Notes: a model not told the origin generated them from the sequence alone. 64,000 nucleotides of DNA from Chaetoderma sp. LZ-2023a (GCA_034401795.1 CM067366.1:82403891-82467890); one strand, 5' to 3'; shown: positions 36,318-46,730, counted from the stretch's first letter. Translations and numbers: made by a program.

Positions 36318-36569
36318 ATGGCGTCTCTGTACGACCTGGTCAAGTCCCTTAACTGGTACGCCTTGGTCGATAAGCTACCCTTCAGTGATGGCACCAGCGC
36401 TGCAGAGATTAGACAGCAGTATTCACAGGTATTCCAAGAGGTGTTCATCGTTGGCCGGATGAACGACGGTCGTCTGTTCGCCTGTCTGGAGTTTGCCCAG
36501 GCCATACGTGATAGAACAGGAGTCGACATCAGTGATGAAATCCGGGAGTTCATCAACCGACTCTCTTGA
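36318..36569 (+). CDS. Small Polinton protein, 83 residues
   Basis: An open frame from ATG 36,318 ('MASLYDLVKSLNWYALVDKL') to TGA 36,567-36,569. It is helical with a mixed charge pattern and no transmembrane segment. It is packed tightly, two bases after the previous stop, and its end overlaps the integrase start (ATG 36,535) by 35 bases. Not recognised. Unbroken, unlike most of the element. Confidence 0.5.
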   Translation: MASLYDLVKSLNWYALVDKLPFSDGTSAAEIRQQYSQVFQEVFIVGRMNDGRLFACLEFAQAIRDRTGVDISDEIREFINRLS

Positions 36570-37576
36570 GGAGCTCTACTACCAGCCTGGTGGATATTAT
36601 CACGAGTCTCACCAGTTACTCGAGTTCCCAGCTTGCAAGGGCCACAAGTTCACATTGGAGGCGGTTAGCCAGTGGCTCAGCCACCAAGCGATGTGGCAGA
36701 TATACAGACCCCATCCACGGCACATCAGGCATGCACATTTCGATGAACCTGTTCCGAACAGAGTTCACCAGGCAGATGTTCTATTCCTTCCATGTTACAG
36801 AGTCTGCCATTCGGGAACATGTAAAACCTACAAGTACGCCCTCACCATCATCGATGTCGCCAGTAGGTACATGGTTACTGTACCGCTTACAGATAAGTCC
36901 GCAGGGCAGGTGGCCCAAGCATTCAGCAGTGTTTATGATGATCCGGAAAAGCCCCTCCAGTGACCAGAATTGTTACAGCTGGATGAGGGTAAGGAGTTCA
37001 GGGGCGAGACAGCAGCCCTCATACGGAAACATGGTGTGCCAATAAGACGAGGTGAAGTTGGTCACCACCATGCCCACAATCGTCGAGCGCTGGAACCTGA
37101 CTCTGGCAGAAAGAATGTTCCCACATCAGTATGCTCAGGAGATGGTGTGTCCTGGTGATCGCTCCAGGGTGTGGGTGAAAGGGCTGCCCACGGTGGTAGA
37201 GAGATCCAATACTGAGGTTACTCGGTTAACTGGTAAGAAGCCAGTAGAGGCTATCCAACAATCCGGTGTTGCCCCACCATCCACAGGAGTGAACAAGGGA
37301 GAGGAGTGCCTACCACCTGATCCTCTGGTTCGGTACCTGTATGAGCCTGGTGAGCTGGAGGGGGGGGGGGGGGGGCGTTCGACGGCGTGCAACAGACCCT
37401 AACTGGTCGATAGATGTTCACAGGCTTGACAGGCATGTGGAGGCGGATGGGCGGCCAACATTGTAATACCTGGCTAGCGGTCCCAGGCGACCGTTTGTGC
37501 GGCGAGAGGAGCATCGGCTTGTCCGTACAGATACACAGCTGCCACCATCCAGAGTGCTCAAGCCCGCTGCTGTCTA
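36535..37576 (+). pseudogene. Polinton integrase (retroviral-type, DDE), broken
   Basis: ATG 36,535 begins a helical/zinc-type N-terminus, then the catalytic core: 'VHQADVLFLPCYR' (first Asp) with 'YALTIIDVASRY', then after TGA 36,961-36,963 'LLQLDEGKEFRGE' (second Asp). A shift near 37,080 falls just at the region of the catalytic Glu, which reads 'IVERWNLTLAERMFPHQYAQ' in the next frame (from 37,052). The C-terminal chromodomain-like part is spoiled by a 16-G run at 37,360-37,375 and another stop before about 37,576. The enzyme would insert the element and create the ~6-bp duplications. All three catalytic acids are visible but in different frames. Confidence 0.85.
37360..37375. repeat. G16 homopolymer in the integrase
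   Basis: Sixteen consecutive G inside coding sequence. It coincides with a change of reading frame. Confidence 0.9.
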
Positions 37577-40450
37577 TTCATGAGGGATATATCGCTCGAT
37601 GGGCTTGGTATGGACACCATCTGGCAGCACATGGCACTTATCATAGTAAGCGGAGAGTCCGAGTTTTTCCTGCGCATACATCACCATACCCGGGTTTTGC
37701 ATGCGTAGGCCTAAGTTTTTAGCTCTGTCCACCCCGCCATATAGGGCACTGTAGAACCTCTGCCAAGAGACCTCATTCTGCCACTTTGACATTCCCTTAG
37801 CCGATAACTTACTTGCAGCTGCACTCTCAATGTAGTAGCATTTGGAGCAGAGAGCGATGCCATGATAATCGTTGAACTCGGGCTTGAACAGTCCCGGAGT
37901 TCGTCCAGACCATTTGTCCCAAGCTAGCCAGTCCCGCTTATGAGCCTGGTACTCTGCTCACATCTCAGGGTGAATGACGTCGTCGAGGTTGGAGCATACT
38001 ATAGCGATATATGTGGAGTCAGTGTCCATCTGCAGGTACTCAAAGCTGTCACGAGTTACGTAGCGATCGAGGAAGTCATAGTAGAACTCCAGCATTCGCA
38101 GCTTCGTGAGCTCATAAACGGCTATTCCCACCTGGAAGGGCCTTCGAATAGTGATTCTCGGCTTGCAACTCTGGAAATCTTCGAACCATGCATTATGCAG
38201 GGCCTTGTCTACCATGCGTTCATCCTTCGTGAAGCTGGTGTTGCTATGGCGTTCTACAGCCTCGATGAGCTTCCCGCAGGCACAGTTGCCGAGGAGTTTG
38301 AAGAGATCTGCCAAGAGCACTTTGCTCTTATCTACATCTCCCGAGTGGCAGGCCTCCGTAACATTCTCCATGAACCACTCGAATGGGCGCTTGGCCTCAT
38401 AGTCTATGGTGCAGTATACAGCAGTGATATCCAGACCATGATTTATATACCACTTGAGGATCGGGGAGTACAGCAGCCGCTTCTTGCCAGAGAGGGCACC
38501 GACCAGCTTCTGAGTGGTGGGCCGCTTTCTCGCTGTTCGCCCTAGATATGCCTGCATCTCAGTCGAGATTGCCTCTACCAGGATCTCGCGGTTATAGAAG
38601 AGAGGAGGCATTTCCCCGAACTTTTCCCACAGAGCCTTGGGGACCTCTATATCCACCTCAGCAAACCCAAACCAGCTGTCTGCTAGGAGAGCATCCTTAA
38701 AGCTAGCTACCCCACTGGCAGCGACCAATGGCGCACTTTCTCCTTACCACATGGTATCTCGTTGGCCATCGTTGACAGGTACAGAGCATTTGCATCATAG
38801 CCGAGTAGACATTGGCTCACTCTGGTGGATTCAAGTCACACCGGCCTCGTGGTATCTGGTGACCACCATGCTGGGACCGCCAACAACAGCACCCTTCAGC
38901 ATCTCGTAGGCTTCCTTGTCCGGTGAATAGAGGCTAACATCCGGCATGTGTTGAGCAGTTCCACGTAGGAGGTACTGCAGTGACACACCTGTGAGAGACA
39001 CCGCATCTTTGAGGATGTATATTTCTCATTCTGTGTAGAACTCCCGCATCTGCTCCAGGGCTTCAATGAATGGACTGACGTCCAGGTTGTTGTAGTATCG
39101 CAGCCAGTCGGCGAATGTCCGCATTCCATGCTCGTTGAATGTCTGGTTACACTGTTCCCACTCTGTTCGCGTCAAGAGGTAGCCACCCTTGAGCTTAGAT
39201 GTCCATGCTGAGTAGTCAGGAAGCCCTTGATAGTTGAGCTTCTCATGTGTGTCAAACCATTCAAATGGGAGCCAGCTCTTCTGCTGTGTACACCCGTAAG
39301 CTTTGACCCATACCTCGTATGAGACTCCTGGGCCGAGGCAGTTCAGCACATCGAGAAACCGTAGATCGGGTGTTATGAGGAACATGTTCTGACTAGCCTT
39401 CTTGGCGACTTTCACTGTACCTGTACTGTCAGTCAGCTCATCGATAAAGTACTTCTTGATGAGGTTCAGGTCATACCGCCCAGAGTTGATCCCCAGCGCA
39501 GGCACTTGGTCAGTCGTTGCTGTTGCTTTGGGAGCTTGTCCAGGTCTGTCGGTATGTATTGTGCCCTAACCTTTTTCCGGATTAGAGATGCTCGCCATTG
39601 GATCTCACGCATGAACTCTCTGATCAGTTCTTTGGGGTCAGGATTGCAAAGGTGAGTGGGCTCACTCGTGGCGCCCTCTAAGGAGCAGCCCACTGACACA
39701 GAGATAGGTATGTGAGTACTCCCGATCGTGAGAGTCTCCGTAGGATGAGTATTGATACCATCTAGGAGTGCTTCGAAGTCGTAAACTATGAAGTGTGGGT
39801 ATGGGACAGTCCGAACTCGTTTAGGGACGCTTGGGCAGCGTTTTATACAGCACTCCCACTGTACCACAAGTGTGCATCCAGAGGCTCTCAGCTTCTCCTC
39901 TCTCAGGACTGTCTTGCGGTATCTTTGGTCAGCATCTTCACCTCACTGGTGTTGTGGACACCCATGCCAGTGACAGCTATGGAACTGCTAAACGGTGTTG
40001 GTGGTCGGATCATAACAATTTACGGGAGTGCCCTCGATCCAATGCTCGCCACCATGCCCACACTCTATATAATGTATGTGTATGCCTCTGTTTCTCGACT
40101 CATACTCGATCCAACGAGTAGCCGCTGAACTGGATGGTTGGTGTGGATAGAAGGCTTTCTCATACGTAGGCTGTGGCGCCTCAACCTCCTTGCCAGGATA
40201 CACACATATTGTTTTGCCGCCTGTACAGTGATCAGCGTGGCGTTGAAGATTGCATGCCTGTGTAAACCTCTGCTGACAGTGACTTCAGACTAGTGTATGT
40301 GCCAGCTTGGAGATGTTCTTGATGTAGAAGGCATGGTGGTCCCACATTTCGATGGTCATGGTGTCATGGTAGTGAGCCGCTTGCGTGATCATGTGCGAGG
40401 TGCCCTCTTCGGACCAGAAATGGCCGAGTTATCCACAAATGCTAATAGTG
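37574..40450 (-). pseudogene. Polinton protein-primed family-B DNA polymerase, broken
   Basis: Read from right to left: a Cys/His zinc-type segment near 40,210-40,290 ('QACNLQRHADHC'), then 'YIECGHGGEHWIEGTPVNCY' (about 40,010-40,070). Exonuclease motif I follows ('FIVYDFEALL', near 39,772-39,790), motif II ('NSGRYDLNLIKKY', near 39,470) and a motif-III-like 'YYNNLDV' (near 39,080). Polymerase motif A ('GYDANALYLS', near 38,790-38,815), a motif B region ('KLLGNCACGK', near 38,275-38,300) and motif C ('MDTDSTYIAI', near 38,000-38,030) come next, and the C-terminus runs to 37,574. Frames change between 39,867 and 39,505 and between 39,026 and 38,830; TGA at 37,958-37,960 lies just after motif C. 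Motif B has Cys where Ser and an aromatic residue are usual, so the active site was altered too. It copies the element from a protein primer. Confidence 0.92.
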
Positions 40451-40684
40451 AGATTTGAACCTGTGATTTAAAGTTTTCTAATAAACACAAAACAAGGATC
40501 CCCAGCATTAACTACCTCGGCCATGTATGCATTAGTAATTATAGCTGATAAGTTATGTATTCGCATTGCTGTATTGCTGCGCTTATCAGTCCATCTAGAT
40601 CTTGACGTCACTTCGAGATAACGCAGTAACAGCAATTTCACAACTCACGCTCAGAGATAAGATTACTCAGAAGCGAGATTTTAG
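40451..40684. other. Polinton subterminal non-coding stretch
   Basis: No gene seen. Contains one TGACGTCA motif near 40,603. Confidence 0.3.
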
Positions 40685-40687
40685 TGG

Positions 40688-40900
40688 TGTTGCGGTGGGT
40701 CAATCAATAGAGTATTGAATTGCATAGGGTTCCCAGGCTGCAGACTGGGGTTCAACTCCGCTCAAAAAACCTCACTAGAACTTACCTGAAATTTCGAAAC
40801 TAGGTAAGACACTAGGTACGGGGTAATATTATCAGGTTAGATAAAGACCCACTGCGACACTACCCAGTGTGGGGTCAAAGCACCACAGACACACACACAC
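40688..40900 (+). mobile_element. tRNA-like SINE candidate inside the Polinton
   Basis: Box A-like 'tgggtcaatcaatag' at 40,696-40,710 and box B-like 'ggttcaactcc' at 40,749-40,759 are about 40 bp apart, as in RNA polymerase III promoters of tRNA-derived SINEs. It runs downstream to a (CA)n tail at about 40,888-40,912. It does not fold as a plausible functional tRNA that I can see. No target duplication found. Confidence 0.5.
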
Positions 40901-41075
40901 ACACACACACACCAGCCGGCTGGAATAACAACAGGGTGGGGTAGGGGACAGGTGGGGTAGGATATGTAAGATAGGTACATAGGTAGGATAGGTAGGATAG
41001 GTAGAAAAGTGGCCCACAGATAGAAAAACCTTCTCAGGATACCGGTAAGAATAGAGAGAGAGAGAGAGGCCGGCC
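40886..41075. repeat. (CA)n, GGTAGGATA-type and (GA)n repeats near the Polinton right end
   Basis: A CA tract at about 40,888-40,912, a run of 'aggtaggat' units at about 40,973-41,003, and (AG)n at about 41,053-41,070. The last mirrors the left-end (TC)n at 26,812-26,823. A 'ggataccgg' / 'ccggtatcc' inverted pair brackets the GA tract (41,036-41,044 and 41,081-41,089). Confidence 0.75.
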
Positions 41076-41152
41076 ACTGGCCGGTATCCTGAGGAGGTTC
41101 TCCCAGACAGCGGGGTCTGCACGGGAGTTTTATATTCGCCACGACCTTCCAT

Positions 41153-41219
41153 GGCCACGGATCGCCGAACGGCGGCCAGTTGAGGGAGGTGGTATCATTT
41201 TAATTCCGACACTACTACT
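41153..41219 (-). repeat. Polinton right terminal inverted repeat
   Basis: Partner of 26,556-26,622. The outer end '...gacactactact' is followed by GAAGGA (41,220-41,225), matching the left flank GAAGG. Confidence 0.9.
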
Positions 41220-41803
41220 GAAGGACTGGAAAGGTGTGTTCCCCATGACGCAGCTTGCAACAATGTCAGCAGTACTACAAAGCAGAGAGCCCGGGATTAT
41301 ACTTTTCCTCCATGGTTCGCTGCCACGAAGTGCGTCGTCATCTTCTTTAGTTTCATGCTTTGTAGATAGGTATATGTCGGTGAATACTGTTAAGGATTCT
41401 ATCATAAATAGATTTTCAATTTCTAATTTGCTTGCAACTATTGGACGAAGTTCGTCAATGCGTTTCCTTTTCCCGTCTATGAATTCCACATCGTCGGCAT
41501 ATTCTATCGCTAGACCCAGGATGGACACTGGGGTGTGCGCTCTTGTGGGCACTAGTCGTACCTGATTTTCATTGCAACTGGGCTGGGGTAGTATATCTAG
41601 GATCATTGAGAGTTTAATCGTGTCGAATGCTCGTGACATACAATGTATGCGCAGCTGCTGCCATATCTAAAGCCACTTTGACACGATGCAGTAAAATCAT
41701 CGACCTTGTCTCGGATGCGGCATAGAGTAACATTGGATAGGATTTCCGTATGTTGTTGAGGGGCATAATGCCAATGGGCATTTTCTTCCTGGCGATTATA
41801 TAA
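41220..41803 (-). pseudogene. LINE copy 1, middle part (reverse transcriptase core)
   Basis: The minus strand reads 'AFDTIKLSMILDILPQ' and 'EYADDVEFIDGK' near 41,480-41,510, the YADD catalytic box of non-LTR reverse transcriptases, then 'GSEPWRKSIIPGSLLCSTAD'. Upstream (41,640-41,803) is 'SYPMLLYAASETRSMILLHR', the preceding conserved part in another frame. Continuous with 25,943-26,555 if the Polinton is removed, and aligned throughout with copy 2. Internally deleted and shifted. Confidence 0.8.
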
Positions 41804-42149
41804 TCCAGTGTAAAATCAAATAATCGAAAAATCGAAAAAGAAAATCGATTCAATCGAGCAAAAATCGATTATTTATTTAAATTAGACATAATTTAGTGTT
41901 TAGATTTGCAATACAGCTAATGCATCGGTGGTTAGATTGTTCTAACAAGATAGTTGTATAAACATCTATTCATGACGTTCAAGCCCGCACATATACAGTC
42001 ATAATCCATGCACGTGAATGTTTATATAAGTAATTGCTTGATACGCCAGCGATAGGAAGCATTTGTTTGCTACTGTTTAGTATCACCCTCTGAATGCTAT
42101 AGGCTGAAGTGTTGGCGGTCGTGTTCCGAAGAAATTAATTACTGTTTTG

Positions 42150-42510
42150 CCCAGTAAATTCACAAAATCTCAATGCGAATTTTCACAAATTCTGACAATT
42201 GTTTTCGAACTAATTTGACTTAAAACTGTTGCAGTCAAATGATTTTCAAAATATTCGACTTTTCTAATGCTGCAAAATAGGGAAACGTCGTAGATAGGCA
42301 CTACGGGCGAAACTATATCATAATGAAAATAAAATATGACCATTTTGCGAAAAAATCCACAAAATTGGCTTCGTAGTATATTTTCATAAATTCTGCCGAT
42401 TGTTTGTAAATAATTTGACTTAAGCTGTTGCTCCACCCGCAATCAAATGATTTTCAAAATATTCAGTGCTGAAAATAGGGAAATATCGTAGATAGGCGCT
42501 ACGGGCGAGC
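42150..42510. repeat. ~197-bp tandem repeat with hairpin-MITE core
   Basis: 'gtagataggc' with 'ctacgggcga' occurs near 42,290 and 42,488, each preceded by an imperfect hairpin ('taatttgactta' and 'tcaaatgattttcaaaatat'). The hairpin resembles the core of the hairpin MITE family, so this is a distant or degraded relative in tandem. Confidence 0.6.
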
Positions 42511-42811
42511 TCTATATAATTAAAAGTTAATCTCTGTAATGGTAAAATTAAATTGGCGCCTTTTTACTGGCTTGAAAATCTGGGCATACGCGCCGATTGC
42601 TTAAAACCATTATCCGATGGGAACGTGTGAACAATGGATTCCAAATTGACTTCATTATATTGGGCGTGGCTGTTCCTCGTATCCAGCCAACCAGAGGAAT
42701 GGTTGATATAGCCTGTCCTATTGAGCTTCTTGCGGTCTTCTCATAGGCATACTTAGTTGAGATAATCTAAACTTTACGAAATTGCGTATTCTGTTATTCT
42801 TCAGGTATCTT

Positions 42812-42995
<184 letters not shown>

Positions 42996-43178
42996 TTTAA
43001 GAAAGCTATGCTCTTTCTCCCTCCCGCCATCCCATCCTCTCCCTCTCTCCCTCACCCTCTACGTAGTTACTACTTACAAAATTTCAAGATTACATAATCG
43101 ATTATCCGATTAAATCGAGTATTTTCCAGACATAATATATATAATAAGATAATTTATTTCCATAATCGAACAGCCCTA

Positions 43179-43595
43179 ACTGTCACTCGTATATTTTTAC
43201 AGTTCAAATGATATGCCATCATATCCAGATGCACGCCCATTTTCAGGACCTTGAGTGCCCTCTCAACTTCTGCTCTTTTAAGTGGTGTTGGTAATGGAAA
43301 AGGTTCAAGGGATCATCATCGTGGTCAGTGAACCGTTGCTTGAACCTTTCTCGATGTACCTAGTCATTACCCTGGTCAATCCCGATAGAGTGTCCTTCAG
43401 AGTTGTACACAGTGAGTGGTGGAGTCTAGACAGTAACTCTCAGGGCTCGAGCCGGTCGAAACATTTTGTGGTAGTCATGAGTGGCACCAATGTCATCTGC
43501 TAGGGAGTCTGCTTGTTGAATAGTAAGATCTTGTAAGGTTAGCGTTTGTTGATGTGACGCAGAATCGTATTGTGTTCATGGGCAATACGGACCTG
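43179..43595 (-). pseudogene. LINE copy 1, 5' part (linker upstream of the reverse transcriptase)
   Basis: Minus-strand reading gives 'RFTDHDDDPLEPFPLPTPLK' then 'RAEVERALKVLKMGVHLDM', typical of the segment just before the reverse transcriptase in these proteins. The copy ends at 43,595, beside the right direct repeat, so it is 5'-truncated: about 1.6 kb in all once the two insertions are discounted. No endonuclease domain remains. Confidence 0.65.
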
Positions 43596-43604
43596 TAATA
43601 CTAT
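43596..43604. repeat. 9-bp direct repeat, right (LINE target duplication)
   Basis: TAATACTAT, identical to 25,934-25,942. Confidence 0.6.
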
Positions 43605-44060
43605 ATTTACTAGAAAAGCAAGAATCAACAAATAACCTAGATCAATAGATAGAAAGATAAATTATCTTCGTTGGCCTCACATACATTGAGCATACACAGG
43701 GCAGTTCGATTGCCGCGGCTGGCATATTCAGTTCAGTAAAAATGCCGTATGGCGCTTATCGTGGCGAGATCAATGATGATGCGCGCATGCGTAGGGGATG
43801 TTGAATAATTGATACGCTTTCCGTGTGGACTTGAGTGAATGATAAAAGCTGAGCCAAGAGAGACGATTGTTTTCATCATCTGACAAGAGTCTCCTTGTGA
43901 ATAAAACATAACCTGGAAGAAAATGTCGAGATTTAATTAAACTCACTCTTCATATGTTAGTTTCTTAGACCAAAATCAGTTTAGAACGTTAGCAAATTTT
44001 TACAAACTAGAGAAACTGAATAATGTAATATTAACATCGCAACATGGCAACTTAGCAGTA
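43605..44060 (+). repeat. Block B, right part after the LINE insertion
   Basis: Matches block A 9075-9680: 'gcaagaatcaacaa', 'gggcagttcgattg', 'ctggcatattcagt', 'gacaagagtctcct' and 'gaaaatgtcgagatttaatt'-like phrases in the same order. It follows on from block B at 25,933 if the LINE is removed. Confidence 0.75.
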
Positions 44061-44379
44061 AAATGGCTAACGACAACCAGGTGAATTGTGAGTAATGGTC
44101 ACTATGCAACCATTATCCTAATTACTTAGAATGGACACTAAGGATCACGAATTTTAAATGAACTGAGGTTTTGTTAAGACAAAGTAAAAACAGCAAACAT
44201 AACATTATTCTAACACATCATTGCACAATGATGTTAATATGTCAGCCCCGCACACCCCCTCTCCACACCTCATGCGCACTAGATTAGGCACAACCAACAA
44301 ATTGTAATTTAATACTCACGTAGCGGTAGTCCAACTGCGGTAGAAGTCGTGGCAATCGCAGTGGTGTTGATGCCAGGTT
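44061..44379. other. Non-coding, nothing recognised
   Basis: No frame or repeat stands out. Confidence 0.3.
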
Positions 44380-44660
44380 CTGGTTGTTCAGGTTATAGTT
44401 GTGCTGGTGAAGATATGTGCTTGAGAATGGTGAGGGTGGTTGTGGTGAAGGATAGTGGTGATGTACGGTGATGATGGTGGTAACGATGGGTTGTGATGAG
44501 CTGTTCTAATGGTGCCAGTAGTGATGGCTAGTAGTCATTGGGTCGGAGTGGTACGGGGTGTTGTTGATAGTGGTGATGATCGTAATAACAGGTAGTGATA
44601 GAAGGTGGGTGCGGAGGTGGTGATGTTGGCGGTGGTGCTTGTGCTGGTTGTCTTCGGGTC
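44380..44660. repeat. GGT/GAT-rich cryptically simple sequence
   Basis: Strongly G/T-rich with repeated 'gtggtgatg' phrases but no fixed period. The minus-strand His/Thr-rich frame is probably compositional. Confidence 0.6.
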
Positions 44661-44663
44661 TCT

Positions 44664-44846
44664 CAACGGGTGCATGACAGGACTTGCTCGTCAAGTTTCA
44701 ATTCAATTCAATAAATTGTATTACACCCGGACTTTATACAAAGTATGTGAGGAACATATTTACATTCTTTGTATAATGTATGGGTGTAAGACAATTTATT
44801 GAATTGAATTGAAACTCGACGAGCAAGTCCTGTCATGCACCCGTTG
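44664..44846. mobile_element. 183-bp near-perfect palindromic element
   Basis: The arm 'aacgggtgcatgacaggact' at the left is mirrored at the right end, and both arms continue through 'tcaattcaattcaataaatt' and 'tacaccc', giving arms of about 80 bp with two or three differences before a short diverged centre (about 44,735-44,775). It could form a long hairpin. Likely a fold-back MITE. The only other segment in this window that resembles it is its own arm. No clear target duplication. Confidence 0.85.
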
Positions 44847-45783
44847 CTACCATGGAAATTATACAACAAACGTTAATAGTAAGTTATGGAGAAATTTGGA
44901 TTGTCATTCTGTAAAAATATCTCAGACTGGTAGCAACACAGAATTTCTCCACTACTGCTTTCAGAGATTTCATTTTGTTGTAGGAAAGCAACGCATGTCA
45001 TATTTAATAAGAACAGATGTGTTGCGTTTTTCACCGTGGAAGGTTAACCTAAACATATATATTTTTGGATCTATGAAACTATATACCAATAGGGATTTTA
45101 TTAACAAATTGGCGCGAGCCATATTTTGAAAATATGACTCTATGACACCGATATGGTTTAATAGCACATAAATTGAACAATTTCTGGCATCTACTACAGG
45201 AGGTGCATTTTGAGTGTTGCTTAAGAGTGTTGCTGCCGTAGATATCAACGTCTTTAATAAATACCAAGCCCAAAATGTACATCCGTTTCCGTAATGAGAT
45301 TGATACGATTTAAAATTTTGGGGGCGCATCCATGCGAGGGTTATAGAGCCTAGAAATAAGTTGTCGCTATGGCAACACGGTAGCTACGAGTACATTTTAA
45401 GAATGGGACTGCTTTGCGGGCTGATGCTGTCAACAGAGCAGCATCCTTTGAGATGCGCCATTACTAATATTTACATGTATGCCATATGTGCACCTCTGAT
45501 ACGTGTTGGAAATTAACAGAGATTACGTTGAATAAAATGTTTCTGAATCAGACTAGCAACACCCTTCGCGAGCGCTTGTTTTTACATTTATTTGATGACA
45601 TTTTAAATCTCTGATAACATAATGCCCGTGGATTATTTAACAGGGATTATGGGGTTATGTTGTGCGGCTAATATATGAGAGCATATAATTATTTAGAGAA
45701 ATCAGGCAGGTTTTATAGCCTAGCCACAAAGGCAGACATTTACAGAAAGGTTTCTTGTTAATGGAAATTGCATGGCTGAGTAG
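44847..45783. other. Non-coding, nothing recognised
   Basis: Frames of up to about 119 codons on both strands have no family resemblance. AT-rich. Confidence 0.3.
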
Positions 45784-45965
<182 letters not shown>

Positions 45966-46279
45966 TGCATGTATATATTATCCTGTCCGCCTGCAGCATC
46001 GATAGGCAGGCTATTGATTCATATTTTAGAAATGATGCTACTTTAAGATGTTGCTCTCCACGACAGCAACACCTTTTAAAGGACACTATTATCAAGATTT
46101 CCGCCGATCTTTTGTTACAATGATGCTAGATTCTCAGGTTGCCATGGAAACATAACAGCTTGGGTGGACATGGTTATCAAGATACACGCCAGCCTTCTGT
46201 GTCCAAAGGCTGGATCAAATCGCAAACATACATGGGTTGCCAGTATAGCATAATAGCTGGGGTTCATTGGGGGGGGGGG

Positions 46280-46730
46280 ATGATGTTCCATTAATCTGAG
46301 TCCATTGTGGGAATGATGTTCCATTAATCTGAGTCCATTCTGGGAATAATGCTCCATTAACCTGAGTTGATTGTGGGAATGATGTTCCATTAATCTGAGT
46401 TGATTGTGGGAATGATGTTCCATTAACCTGAGTTGATTGTGGGAATAATGTTTCATTAATCTGAGTTGATTGTGGGAATGATGTTCCATTAATCTGAGTC
46501 CATTGTGGGAATGATGTTCCATTAACCTGAGTCTATTGTGTGAATGATGTTCCATTAACGTGAGTCTATTGTGGGAATGATGTTCCATTAACCTGAGTCT
46601 ATTGTGGGAATGATGTTCCATTAACCTGAGCTCATTCTGGGAATGATGTTCCACTAACTCGAGTCCATTTTGGGAATGATGTTCCATTAACCTGAGTTCA
46701 TTATTGAAATGATGTTCCACTAACCTGTTG
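46280..46730 (-). repeat. 33-bp minisatellite, ~13 units, keeping a minus-strand frame
   Basis: The unit 'tgatgttccattaatctgag' plus 13 more bases repeats every 33 bp from about 46,281 to 46,713. Thirty-three bases are eleven codons, so the minus-strand frame (46,115-46,747) stays open and encodes eleven-residue repeats of the form LMEHHSHNRLR. Units differ mainly in a C/T and the residue before the Asn. The frame may be incidental: the repeat length is a multiple of three and no unit holds a stop. A run of 11 G lies just before (46,269-46,279). Confidence 0.9.

Larger units (their letters stand above)
26556..41219. mobile_element. Maverick/Polinton (polintovirus-like) element, 14.66 kb, degraded
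   Basis: Both ends carry a 67-bp inverted repeat starting 5'-AGTAG, and both sit in the same LINE sequence with GAAGG(A) on each side, a 5-6-bp direct repeat as expected for Polinton integration. Between them are a protein-primed family-B DNA polymerase, a retroviral-type integrase, an FtsK/HerA-class packaging ATPase and several virion-candidate and membrane proteins. That gene set is diagnostic of Polintons, which are about 15-20 kb. Genes lie on both strands in short packed runs. Most are broken by stops or shifts; a SINE-like sequence and microsatellites have accumulated near 40.7-41.07 kb. I did not recognise the adenovirus-type cysteine protease. Non-functional as it stands. Confidence 0.93.

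Noticed and set aside
31871..37960. Alternative genetic code or selenocysteine as the reason for in-frame TGA
   Set aside because: The other breaks in the same genes are frameshifts and TAG, and the ATPase and integrase show missense or shift damage, so decay is the simpler reading.
46280..46730. CRISPR-like array
   Set aside because: The 33-bp units are contiguous with no unique spacers, in an animal genome. It is a minisatellite.
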